Assembly (NCBI RefSeq): GCF_014656215.1
Contig: NZ_BNBZ01000009.1
Coordinates: forward strand, 186,001 to 250,000
From: Streptomyces zaomyceticus
Lineage (GTDB): Bacteria; Actinomycetota; Actinomycetes; Streptomycetales; Streptomycetaceae
Direction of reading: 5' to 3'
Length of the DNA: 64,000 nt
Part shown: positions 57,851 to 64,000 of the stretch, in pieces
How the letters are laid out: every line of letters starts with the position of its first letter
Numbering within the stretch: position 1 is the stretch's first letter
Translations under genes and position numbers: made by a program
The notes under the pieces: generated by a model
What the model was told of the DNA's origin: nothing
Seen by the model: the letters and a program-made list of their open reading frames with translations, nothing else
The model's database searches: none

Positions 57851-58546
57851 CTAGCTCTTGAGCTTGTAGCCGAAGCCGCGGACCGTCTCGATCCTGTCCT
57901 GGCCGATCTTGGCGCGCAGCCGCTGCACATGGACGTCGACGACCCGGGTGTCGCCGCCCCAGCCGTAGTCCCAGACCCGCTCCAGGAGCTTGTCCCGGGA
58001 GAGCACGGTGCCCGGCGCGGAGGAGAACTCCAGGAGCAGCCGCATCTCGGTCGGGGTCAGCGCGACCGGCGCCCCGCCCTTGCGGACCTCCATGCCCTCG
58101 GTGTCGACCTCCAGGTCGCCGAAGGCGAGGAGCCCGCCGCCGTCGGGAGCGTCGTCCCCCTGCTCGCCGCCGCCCGCGTGCCCGAAGCGGCGCAGTACGG
58201 CGCGGATGCGGGCCATCAGGACGGAGCCGTCGAAGGGCTTGGTGACGTAGTCGTCGGCCCCGGCCTCCAGACCGAGGACGACGTCGATCGAGTCGGCGCG
58301 GGCCGACAGCATGATCACGGGCACGGTCGACTCGTCGCGGATCCGGCGGCAGAGGCTGACCCCGTCCATGCCGGGCAGCATCACGTCGAGGAGGGCGATG
58401 TCCGGCCGCTGCGCCCGGAAGGCGTCGAGGCCGGAGAGCCCGTCGGGCATGGCCGTGACCCGGAAGCCGTCCCGCTCCAGGGCGAGCTGGGTGGCCTCAC
58501 GGATGACGTCGTCGTCCTCGACGAACAGGACATGGGTTTCGGCCAT
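57851..58546 (-). CDS. cseB: OmpR/PhoB-type response regulator CseB
   Basis: This 231-residue response regulator is known in S. coelicolor to activate the sigE promoter. The receiver has VEDDDVIRE, phospho-acceptor Asp in IALLDVMLPGMDG, and switch Lys in YVTKPFDG. The C-terminal winged helix has LTPTEMRLLLEFSSAPGTVLSRDKLLERVWDYGWGGDTRVVDVHVQRLRAKIG and ends RGFGYKL. ATG 58546 follows GAAGGGC. A 153-bp gap separates it from cseA, larger than the other gaps in the operon. Confidence 0.94.
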   Translation of the reverse strand: MAETHVLFVEDDDVIREATQLALERDGFRVTAMPDGLSGLDAFRAQRPDIALLDVMLPGMDGVSLCRRIRDESTVPVIMLSARADSIDVVLGLEAGADDYVTKPFDGSVLMARIRAVLRRFGHAGGGEQGDDAPDGGGLLAFGDLEVDTEGMEVRKGGAPVALTPTEMRLLLEFSSAPGTVLSRDKLLERVWDYGWGGDTRVVDVHVQRLRAKIGQDRIETVRGFGYKLKS

Positions 58547-58699
58547 CGTGCGTGCCCTTCGGGTAGTGCGCCGGCGCCGCGATCGTGGGGTGTGGGGGCC
58601 CTGGCGGGTCCGGCGCTCGGGTGCGGTGGGTGGGGGTGCGGGCCGTGGGTCGTACGGCTCGGGGGAGGTTTTTCGGGGTACGGCTCCGAAAGGTACGGC

Positions 58700-59479
58700 T
58701 CAGTTCGCGGGAGGCTCGCTCGGCGCGGGCTCGTCGACGGTGGCGCCGTCCAGCCCGCCGTCACCGACGGCCCGGCTGTAGTCGTTGTGGACCCAGTCGT
58801 GCTGGGTGAACCTGTTCCCCGACCAGCGGTAGGTGATCACGTCCTCGCCCGAGGGGTACGCGACCGGATCGCCCTTCGCGTACACCTGCTTGGTGACGAT
58901 GAGCTCGCCCCGGTCGATCGTGCCGTACACCGCCGCGTCCTCCGCCATGAAGACGTTCTCGTACCGGTCGCTCTGCTTCCGGTAGACATAGGTGCCGATG
59001 CCGACGGCATCGCCGCAGGTCATCACATTGACGACGACGTCGGGCGCGGGAGCGTTGGTGAGATTGCCGTAGGAGGCGTCCACCGGGTACGCGTCGGCGA
59101 CGCACGGCTTCAGATCGGTCTTGAGCCGCTCCCCGATCTTCGGGTCGGCCTTGAGCAGGGCGATCGGATCCACCCGCTCGGCGGCGTACCGCTGTCCGTC
59201 GCCGGCCGAGGGGTCGGGAGTCGGCGCCGCCGCGGCCGTCTCGCGGGGGCCCGCCGCGCCCTCGTCGCGCGAACCGGTGCCGCCGGTGGAGCAGGCGGCC
59301 ATGGACAGCCCGACGGCGACGAGCCCGGCCGCCGCCGTGATGCTCGCCGCCTTGGCGGTACGGCGCCGGCGGCGCCGCCCGGTTCCGTACCGGTCGTCGC
59401 CGCCGGGGCCGTCACCGCTGTCGGTGCCGCCGTCGCCGTCGTGTCTTCTGCCGTCGGCTCCGCCGTCTAGGCCGCGCAC
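58700..59479 (-). CDS. cseA: Cell-wall-associated lipoprotein CseA
   Basis: This 259-residue lipoprotein negatively modulates the SigE response in S. coelicolor. A long, basic cytoplasmic N-terminus (about 40 residues with RYGTGRRRRRR) precedes a hydrophobic segment and the lipobox SMAAC (Cys63). The mature part includes a Glu/Ala/Pro-rich tether and a domain with LKTDLKPCVADAYPVDASYGNLTNAP and DVVVNVMTCGDAVGIGTYVYRK. The two cysteines may pair. GTG 59479 overlaps the end of sigE by 13 bp. The N-terminus before the signal is unusually long, and an internal start closer to TAKAASITAAAG is possible. Confidence 0.88.
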   Translation of the reverse strand: MRGLDGGADGRRHDGDGGTDSGDGPGGDDRYGTGRRRRRRTAKAASITAAAGLVAVGLSMAACSTGGTGSRDEGAAGPRETAAAAPTPDPSAGDGQRYAAERVDPIALLKADPKIGERLKTDLKPCVADAYPVDASYGNLTNAPAPDVVVNVMTCGDAVGIGTYVYRKQSDRYENVFMAEDAAVYGTIDRGELIVTKQVYAKGDPVAYPSGEDVITYRWSGNRFTQHDWVHNDYSRAVGDGGLDGATVDEPAPSEPPAN

Positions 59480-60039
59480 CGCTCCCGCCCCCGTTCGTCG
59501 CCTCGTACGGTCGTCCGCTCCCCGGTCCGGCCCGACGCACGGGCGTCGAGGTCACGGCTCTCCAGTTCCTGACGGAGCCGGGCGAGCGCCCGGTGGAGCG
59601 TCGACTTCACCGTACCCGTCGACATGCCGAGCGCCGCCGCCGTCTCCTCCGTGCTCATCTGTTCCCAGTGACGCAGGACGACGACGCTGCGCTGCTTCGG
59701 CGCGAGCACCTTCAGGACGTCCATGAGGAGGGCCCGGTCGGCGTGCTGCTCGGTCGGGTCGTCGACGGAGGCGTCCGGGAGCTGCTCGGTGGGCACCTCC
59801 TCGAGCTTGCGGGAGCGCCACCACTCGGTGCGGGTGTTGATCATGACCCGGCGGAGGTAGGCGTCGGCCAGGGACTTGTCGGCGATGCCGTCCCAGCGGC
59901 CGTACGTACGGGCGAGGGCCGTCTGGAGAAGGTCCTGGGCGTCGACGGGGTCGGCGACGAGACGCCGTGCGCTGCGCAGCAGCGCGTCCTGCCGCGTGCG
60001 TACGTACTCCTCGAAATCGAGCACCTCGCCATGCCTCAT
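59467..60039 (-). CDS. sigE: ECF sigma factor SigE
   Basis: This sigma factor controls cell-envelope integrity genes in Streptomyces. The 190-residue protein begins MRHGEVLDFEEYVRTRQDALLRSARRLV. Region 2 has DLLQTALARTYGRWD and YLRRVMINTRTEWWRS. Region 4 has LAPKQRSVVVLRHWEQMSTEETAAALGMSTGTVKSTLHRALARLRQEL. It has no anti-sigma gene beside it; instead its transcription is controlled by CseB/CseC. ATG 60039 has GGAGGCGG seven bases before it. A direct repeat likely to bind CseB lies just upstream. Confidence 0.95.
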   Translation of the reverse strand: MRHGEVLDFEEYVRTRQDALLRSARRLVADPVDAQDLLQTALARTYGRWDGIADKSLADAYLRRVMINTRTEWWRSRKLEEVPTEQLPDASVDDPTEQHADRALLMDVLKVLAPKQRSVVVLRHWEQMSTEETAAALGMSTGTVKSTLHRALARLRQELESRDLDARASGRTGERTTVRGDERGRERCAA

Positions 60040-60090
60040 CCGAACCGCCTCCGAACCCCGTGACCAGCTTTGTTCCTCGTGTCGTGGACG

Positions 60091-60161
60091 ACGCTACGGA
60101 GCGGTTGTCACGGGGTTGTGCGGGGCAGCCGTCGGTGGACGCACGGCTACCCATCGGTTGT
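60091..60161 (-). promoter_or_regulatory. sigE promoter region with tandem GGTTGT (ACAACC on the sense strand) repeats
   Basis: GGTTGT occurs at 60103-60108 and 60114-60119, exactly 11 bp apart, and again at 60156-60161. The spacing fits an OmpR-type dimer such as CseB on one face of the helix. On the sense strand TAGCGT (60096 to 60091) is a possible -10, about 17 bp beyond the ACAACC at 60119-60114. Confidence 0.55.
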
Positions 60162-60203
60162 GTAACAGCGGGGGAGAGGAGGTTTGCCGGGGCGCGGAGG
60201 CCC

Positions 60204-61166
60204 TCAGGACGCGGGCAGCCGGTAGTACCCGTCGGCCAGCGGCTCGACGAGCCCGTCCGCGACCAGGCCGTCCAGCGCCCTGGCCCGCTGCACCGGCTCG
60301 TCCCAGACCGCGTCCAGGGCCGCCTGTGCCACCGGGTCCGCCGAGTCCCGCAGCACCGCGAGGAGCCGGCCCCTGACCTGCCGGTCCGTCCCGGCGTACG
60401 TCTGACCGCGCCGCGGCGGGCCGTCGTGCGCGGGCTTCCCGGCGAGCCGCCAGGCGCACTGCCCGGAGATCGGGCAGCGCGCGCAGTCCTCGTTCTTCGC
60501 CGTGCACACGAGCGCGCCCAGCTCCATCGAGGCGGCGGCCCAGCGCGACGCCGTCGTCTCGTCCTGCGGCAGCAGCGCGCGGGCGAGCCGCCGCTCGGCG
60601 GCCGTGGTCGCGTTCGGCGGGTACTGGACGCCGGTCGCCGCCCGGGCGAAGACCCGGCGCACATTGGTGTCCAGGACCGCGTGCCGCTGCCCGTACGCGA
60701 AGGAGGCCACCGCCGCCGCCGTGTACTCGCCGATGCCGGGCAGCGCGAGCAGCTGCCCGTGATCGCTGGGTACGTCGCCGCCGTGCCGCTCCGTTATGGC
60801 GACGGCCGCCGCGTGCAGCCGCAGCGCCCGGCGCGGATATCCGAGCCGGCCCCAGGCGCGGACCGCCTCGCCGGAGGCCTCGGCGGCCAGGTCGGCCGGA
60901 CGCGGCCAGCGTGCGAGCCACTGCTCGTACACCGGGAGCACCCGGACGACGGGGGTCTGCTGGAGCATGAACTCGCTGACCATGACGCCCCAGGCACCGG
61001 CCTCGGGATGGCGCCAGGGCAGGTCGCGGGCGTGCCGGTCGAACCAGGCGAGGACGGGCCCGTGCAGCTCGGCGGGGGGCGTCGGCAGGACCGGGGCCCG
61101 GGGGGCTTCCGAGGCTTCGGGGGCATCGGGGGCTTCAGGGGCGCGGGGGGCGTCGATGGAAGTCAT
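60204..61166 (-). CDS. mutY: A/G-specific adenine glycosylase
   Basis: This DNA repair enzyme removes adenine mispaired with 8-oxoguanine. The 320-residue protein has the catalytic glutamate E65 in MVSEFMLQQT, helix-hairpin-helix ALPGIGEYTAAAVASFAYG, catalytic Asp166 in AVLDTNVRR, and the 4Fe-4S loop C221-x6-C228-x2-C231-x5-C237. It lacks the C-terminal NUDIX-like 8-oxoG recognition domain of E. coli MutY, which is common in actinobacterial short forms. The N-terminus is a low-complexity Ala/Pro/Glu run encoded by GGGGGCTTC-like repeats. ATG 61166 is the likely start. Confidence 0.95.
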   Translation of the reverse strand: MTSIDAPRAPEAPDAPEASEAPRAPVLPTPPAELHGPVLAWFDRHARDLPWRHPEAGAWGVMVSEFMLQQTPVVRVLPVYEQWLARWPRPADLAAEASGEAVRAWGRLGYPRRALRLHAAAVAITERHGGDVPSDHGQLLALPGIGEYTAAAVASFAYGQRHAVLDTNVRRVFARAATGVQYPPNATTAAERRLARALLPQDETTASRWAAASMELGALVCTAKNEDCARCPISGQCAWRLAGKPAHDGPPRRGQTYAGTDRQVRGRLLAVLRDSADPVAQAALDAVWDEPVQRARALDGLVADGLVEPLADGYYRLPAS

Positions 61167-61199
61167 GGCACCTCCGATCCTGGCACGTCCGGGACGTGA

Positions 61200-61871
61200 T
61201 CAGTACGCGCCGTGGCGCGCCCGCCGGGGTCGCTCGGCGTGCGCGGGGGCGTGCGCCCGGGGCCCGCGCCCCGCGCACCACACCACGGCCGAGTTCCGGC
61301 TCGACCGGGCCGTCTCGACCAGATTGCCCACCGGGCGGACCGCCGCCCTCATGACGAGGAAGGCGACCAGACCGCCGAGGAGCAGACCGACGGTGACGTC
61401 GTGCGGGTAGTGCACGCCGACGAAGACCCGGGAGAACGCCATCAGCAGGGCCATCGGCACGGTCAGCCAGACCAGCCCGCGCCAGGACAGGGCGAGCGCG
61501 ATGGCGGCGGCTCCCGCGATGGCCGAGTGGTTGCTGGGGAAGGACCAGTCACCGTGCGGCGGGCAGGTGACGAGCGAGGCGGGCGCCCCGACGACCGCGC
61601 GGCAGGGGCGTTCCTCGTCGATCAGCGACTTCAGCGCCTCGCTCACCACGTACCCGAAGGCGGTGGCGAGCGGGGCGAGCAGCGCGAGCGCCATCATCCG
61701 GCTCGACCCCTCGCGGGAGCGCCACCAGCCGGCCAGGAACAGCGCGCCGAAAACGAGAAGCCCGGCCTCGGTCCAGACCTCGGCGAGTACCTGGAACCAG
61801 TGGGGCGTGGAGTGGGCGAAGTCGGCCACATCGAGATACAGCCGGTCGGAGACGTCGAGGAGCGTGTTCAT
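61200..61871 (-). CDS. PAP2-family phosphatase (undecaprenyl-pyrophosphate phosphatase-like)
   Basis: This membrane phosphatase of 223 residues has about five helices. The three PAP2 motifs are seen: K-x6-RP as KSLIDEERP, PSNHS in SFPSNHSAIAG (usual form PSGH, with Asn in place of Gly), and SR-x5-H-x3-D as SRVFVGVHYPHD. Substrates of such enzymes include undecaprenyl pyrophosphate and phosphatidic acid. ATG 61871 was chosen because the longer frame to 61973 adds a non-membrane leader. It ends in an Arg/Ala-rich tail. Confidence 0.92.
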   Translation of the reverse strand: MNTLLDVSDRLYLDVADFAHSTPHWFQVLAEVWTEAGLLVFGALFLAGWWRSREGSSRMMALALLAPLATAFGYVVSEALKSLIDEERPCRAVVGAPASLVTCPPHGDWSFPSNHSAIAGAAAIALALSWRGLVWLTVPMALLMAFSRVFVGVHYPHDVTVGLLLGGLVAFLVMRAAVRPVGNLVETARSSRNSAVVWCAGRGPRAHAPAHAERPRRARHGAY

Positions 61872-62128
61872 GGTGCACGACGCTAACCGGAATCCGGAGT
61901 GCCTCGCCCCGGGCCAACGGCCAGAGCGACCCCCGACGAAAGTGAGGGGTCCGTCGATTCGCTTGGATCCCATCCGTTTTCAGGTGATTTGGCATGCGGT
62001 CGCGAGGGCGTTCGGGTGCGGATCCGGGAAAGTTCCCGGAACGAACGGATGTGATCATCGGCAAAACTTGATGTCTTGGGCGGCGGGTGGGGCGGGAGTT
62101 GGGCCCGATCTCTCGTAAGGTTCGGGTC

Positions 62129-62968
62129 GTGGGATCTTTGCGCAATCCGGTCGGGCCGCTTCCCTCCACCATCTACTGGCGACGGAGGGCGGTGGCGGCG
62201 TGCCTGGTGACGCTTCTCGCACTTCTCGCCGTGTGGGTCCTCACCTCCGGTGACGCGGGCGGGAAGAAGCAGAACGACGCGGCCAACGGCTCCTCTCCCA
62301 CCCCGCCCTCGATCACTCCCGGCCCCTCGGGGTCCGGAACGCCGATCAGCCAACAGCCCGGCGGCCGCGACGAGTCGGGCGACTCCGGCGAGACCACCGG
62401 AGGCGGCGGTCCGGCCGGCTCCGGTACGGACGCGGGAGCGGGCGGCGACGCCGGTACGGACGCCGGGGCCGACGGCGGTGGCGGCAAGAACGGCGACACC
62501 GACGGAGCGGGCGGCGACGGAGGCGCGGGCACGGGTGCGGGACAGCAGGTTCCGGCCGATTCGCCGCTCCCCAACTGCCCGGCGGGAGCGCTTCAGTTGA
62601 CGCTCCGCACCGCCAAGGTCAGCTACGAGACGGGGGAGAGGCCCCGCTTCCAGCTCGTCGCCAGGAACACGTCGGACGCCGCCTGCAAGGCCGACTTCGG
62701 GCCCCGCAGCGCGGTTCTGACGATCAGTGACAAGCAGGACGACGAGATCTGGTCCTCCGCGGACTGCCCGCGCCCCGGCGACCCGGTCCTGCTGCGCGTC
62801 CCCGCGAACGCCACCGTCACCCACACCGTGGAGTGGGACCGCAAGCAGAGCGCTCCCCGGTGCGCCACCGCCCCGACCGGCCAGGCCGGTCCCGGCACCT
62901 ACCTCGTGGAGGCGACGATGCCGGGCGCGAAGGTGCTCCCGGCCTCGTTCACCCTCGCCAAGGACTGA
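62129..62968 (+). CDS. Membrane-anchored extracytoplasmic protein of unknown function
   Basis: This 279-residue protein has a short cytoplasmic segment (GSLRNPVGPLPSTIYWRRR), one transmembrane helix (about 22-40), a long Gly/Ala/Asp/Thr linker (about 45-155), and a C-terminal globular domain of about 120 residues. That domain has paired cysteines (LPNCPAG, DAACKADFG, SADCPRPG, PRCATAP) and an immunoglobulin-like beta pattern (TLRTAKVSYETGERPRFQLVARNTSDAACKADFG). I took GTG 62129 after TAAGG rather than ATG 62087. It lies between the PAP2 gene and disA. Function unknown. Confidence 0.8.
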   Translation: MGSLRNPVGPLPSTIYWRRRAVAACLVTLLALLAVWVLTSGDAGGKKQNDAANGSSPTPPSITPGPSGSGTPISQQPGGRDESGDSGETTGGGGPAGSGTDAGAGGDAGTDAGADGGGGKNGDTDGAGGDGGAGTGAGQQVPADSPLPNCPAGALQLTLRTAKVSYETGERPRFQLVARNTSDAACKADFGPRSAVLTISDKQDDEIWSSADCPRPGDPVLLRVPANATVTHTVEWDRKQSAPRCATAPTGQAGPGTYLVEATMPGAKVLPASFTLAKD

Positions 62969-63004
62969 GCCCGGCAGGCACCGTCCACCGGGGCGCGGCC
63001 TCAG

Positions 63005-63104
63005 GGCCGCCCCACCGGAGCCGCGGCCCTCCGGGCAGCCACCCCTCCGGGCAGCCATCCCTTCGCGCAGTCATCTCTTCGTACGGCCGCCCCACCGGAG
63101 CCGC
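63005..63104. repeat. 20-bp direct repeat downstream of the membrane-anchored gene
   Basis: GGCCGCCCCACCGGAGCCGC occurs at 63005-63024 and again at 63085-63104, 80 bp apart, in the short non-coding stretch before the disA stop. A shorter repeat (CCTCCGGGCAGCCA) lies between. Confidence 0.85.
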
Positions 63105-63181
63105 CGTACGCCGCCCGTCGTCCACCGGGCAGCGCTTCGCGGGACACCGCCCGCCGGACCCGCGCCCGGGCCCGCTCGTCC

Positions 63182-64000
63182 TCAGACGTACCGCTCCAGG
63201 ATCGAGGACTCCGCCAGCCGGGACAGGCCCTCGCGCACGCTGCGGGCCCGCGCCTCGCCGACGCCGTCCACGGTCTGGAGGTCGTCCACACTGGCCGCGA
63301 GCAGCTTCTGCAGCCCGCCGAAGTGCTCCACCAGCCTCTCGATGATCGCTCCGGGCAGCCGCGGCACCTTGGCGAGCAGCCGGTAGCCCCGCGGCGAGAC
63401 CGCCGAGTCGAGGGTCTCGGGAGAACCGCTGTACCCCAGCGCACGCGCCACCACCGGAAGCTCGAGCAGCTCGGTGTGGGTCAGCGCGTCCAGCTCGGTG
63501 AGCGCCTCCGCGACCGTCCGCGAGCGCTTGGCCGTCGGCTCCGGCACGTAGTCCCGGATCACCAGCTCGCGCTCCGGCTCCACGCCCGCGATCAGCTCGT
63601 CGAGCTGGAGCGAGAGGAGCCGCCCGTCCGTGCCGAGCTCCACCACGTACTCGGCGATCTCGGTGGCGATCCGGCGGACCATCTCGAGACGCTGCGCGAC
63701 GGCGGTGACGTCCCTGACCGTGACCAGGTCCTCGATCTCCAGGGCGGAGAGCGTGCCCGCCACCTCGTCGAGCCGGAGCTTGTACCGCTCCAGGGTGGCG
63801 AGGGCCTGGTTGGCGCGGGACAGGATCGTGCCCGACTCCTCCAGGACCCGGCGCTCGCCGTCCACGTACAGCGCGATCAGACGCATCGACTGGGAGACGG
63901 AGACGACCGGGAAGTTGCACTGCTTGGAGACCCGGTCCGCCGTGCGGTGCCGGGTGCCGGTCTCCTCGGTGGGGATGGAGGCGTCCGGGACCAGCTGCAC
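63182..64000 (-). CDS. disA: DNA integrity scanning diadenylate cyclase DisA (5' end cut off by the window)
   Basis: This enzyme makes the second messenger c-di-AMP and scans DNA for branched structures. The C-terminal 272 residues are present. They begin within the diadenylate cyclase domain, where the RHR motif is seen in GTRHRTADRV; the DGA motif lies outside the window. A long helical middle region follows, and then the helix-hairpin-helix DNA-binding end with ASVDDLQTVDGVGEARARSVREGL. The frame is open to the window edge, so the first methionine in view is internal. It is transcribed toward the membrane-anchored protein gene. Confidence 0.96.
   Translation of the reverse strand: MQLVPDASIPTEETGTRHRTADRVSKQCNFPVVSVSQSMRLIALYVDGERRVLEESGTILSRANQALATLERYKLRLDEVAGTLSALEIEDLVTVRDVTAVAQRLEMVRRIATEIAEYVVELGTDGRLLSLQLDELIAGVEPERELVIRDYVPEPTAKRSRTVAEALTELDALTHTELLELPVVARALGYSGSPETLDSAVSPRGYRLLAKVPRLPGAIIERLVEHFGGLQKLLAASVDDLQTVDGVGEARARSVREGLSRLAESSILERYV

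Overview
The window is a 64 kb stretch of core chromosome from a high-GC actinomycete, almost certainly a Streptomyces. The evidence is strong G/C bias at third codon positions, frequent GTG starts, GGAGG-type ribosome sites, and a gene order (ppa, dacB-like, tilS, hpt, ftsH, fol genes, nuoD paralogue, panC-nadB-nadC-coaX, lsr2, clpC, sigE-cseABC, mutY, disA) that I recall from the S. coelicolor chromosome. I see no rRNA, tRNA, insertion sequence, prophage or CRISPR array. Both ends cut a gene: a DrrA-type ATPase on the left and disA on the right.

Region by region. 1-6.7 kb: a DrrAB-type ABC exporter, an Asp-box lipoprotein, and a ClC chloride transporter followed by glutamate decarboxylase, together a plausible acid-stress module. 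6.7-16.8 kb: DedA, a ThrE-type exporter, pyrophosphatase, a PBP4-type carboxypeptidase, a zinc metalloprotease-like protein, TilS, Hpt and FtsH. 16.8-20.4 kb: folE faces a convergent minus-strand operon folP / NTF2-like / folB / folK / DUF3180-like. 20.4-31.6 kb: an MprF-like lipid aminoacyltransferase, a membrane-anchored esterase, an OpuC-type osmoprotectant importer with a divergent ATPase gene, a coiled-coil protein with a GNAT enzyme, an orphan nuoD and a secreted repeat protein.

31.6-37.6 kb: a MidA-like methyltransferase, a NarL-type two-component pair, an ArsR-type regulator facing a 68-codon gene across two identical palindromes, a 25-bp minisatellite, and a threonine-aldolase-like PLP enzyme. 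37.7-43.3 kb: a tightly coupled cofactor operon, DUF2520-like / panC / nadB / nadC / coaX, joining NAD and CoA synthesis. 43.6-49.7 kb: small conserved proteins, a BlaI-type repressor, an N-acetyltransferase, Lsr2 and ClpC. 49.8-54.0 kb: a 1017-residue NACHT protein with leucine-rich repeats (NLR-like) opposite a secreted M23 peptidase.

54.0-64.0 kb: a TetR repressor and MFS exporter sharing a divergent promoter with paired operators, the cell-envelope stress operon sigE-cseA-cseB-cseC, MutY, a PAP2 phosphatase, a membrane-anchored protein and DisA. Several parts serve envelope and stress homeostasis: SigE/Cse, M23, PBP4-like, MprF-like, ClpC, FtsH and DisA.

The best leads for new biology are the solitary NLR-like NACHT protein, the duplicated operator with its tiny partner gene, the Cys-rich N-terminus of NadC, the hairpin separating the ftsH ribosome site from its start codon, and the ClC-decarboxylase pairing.
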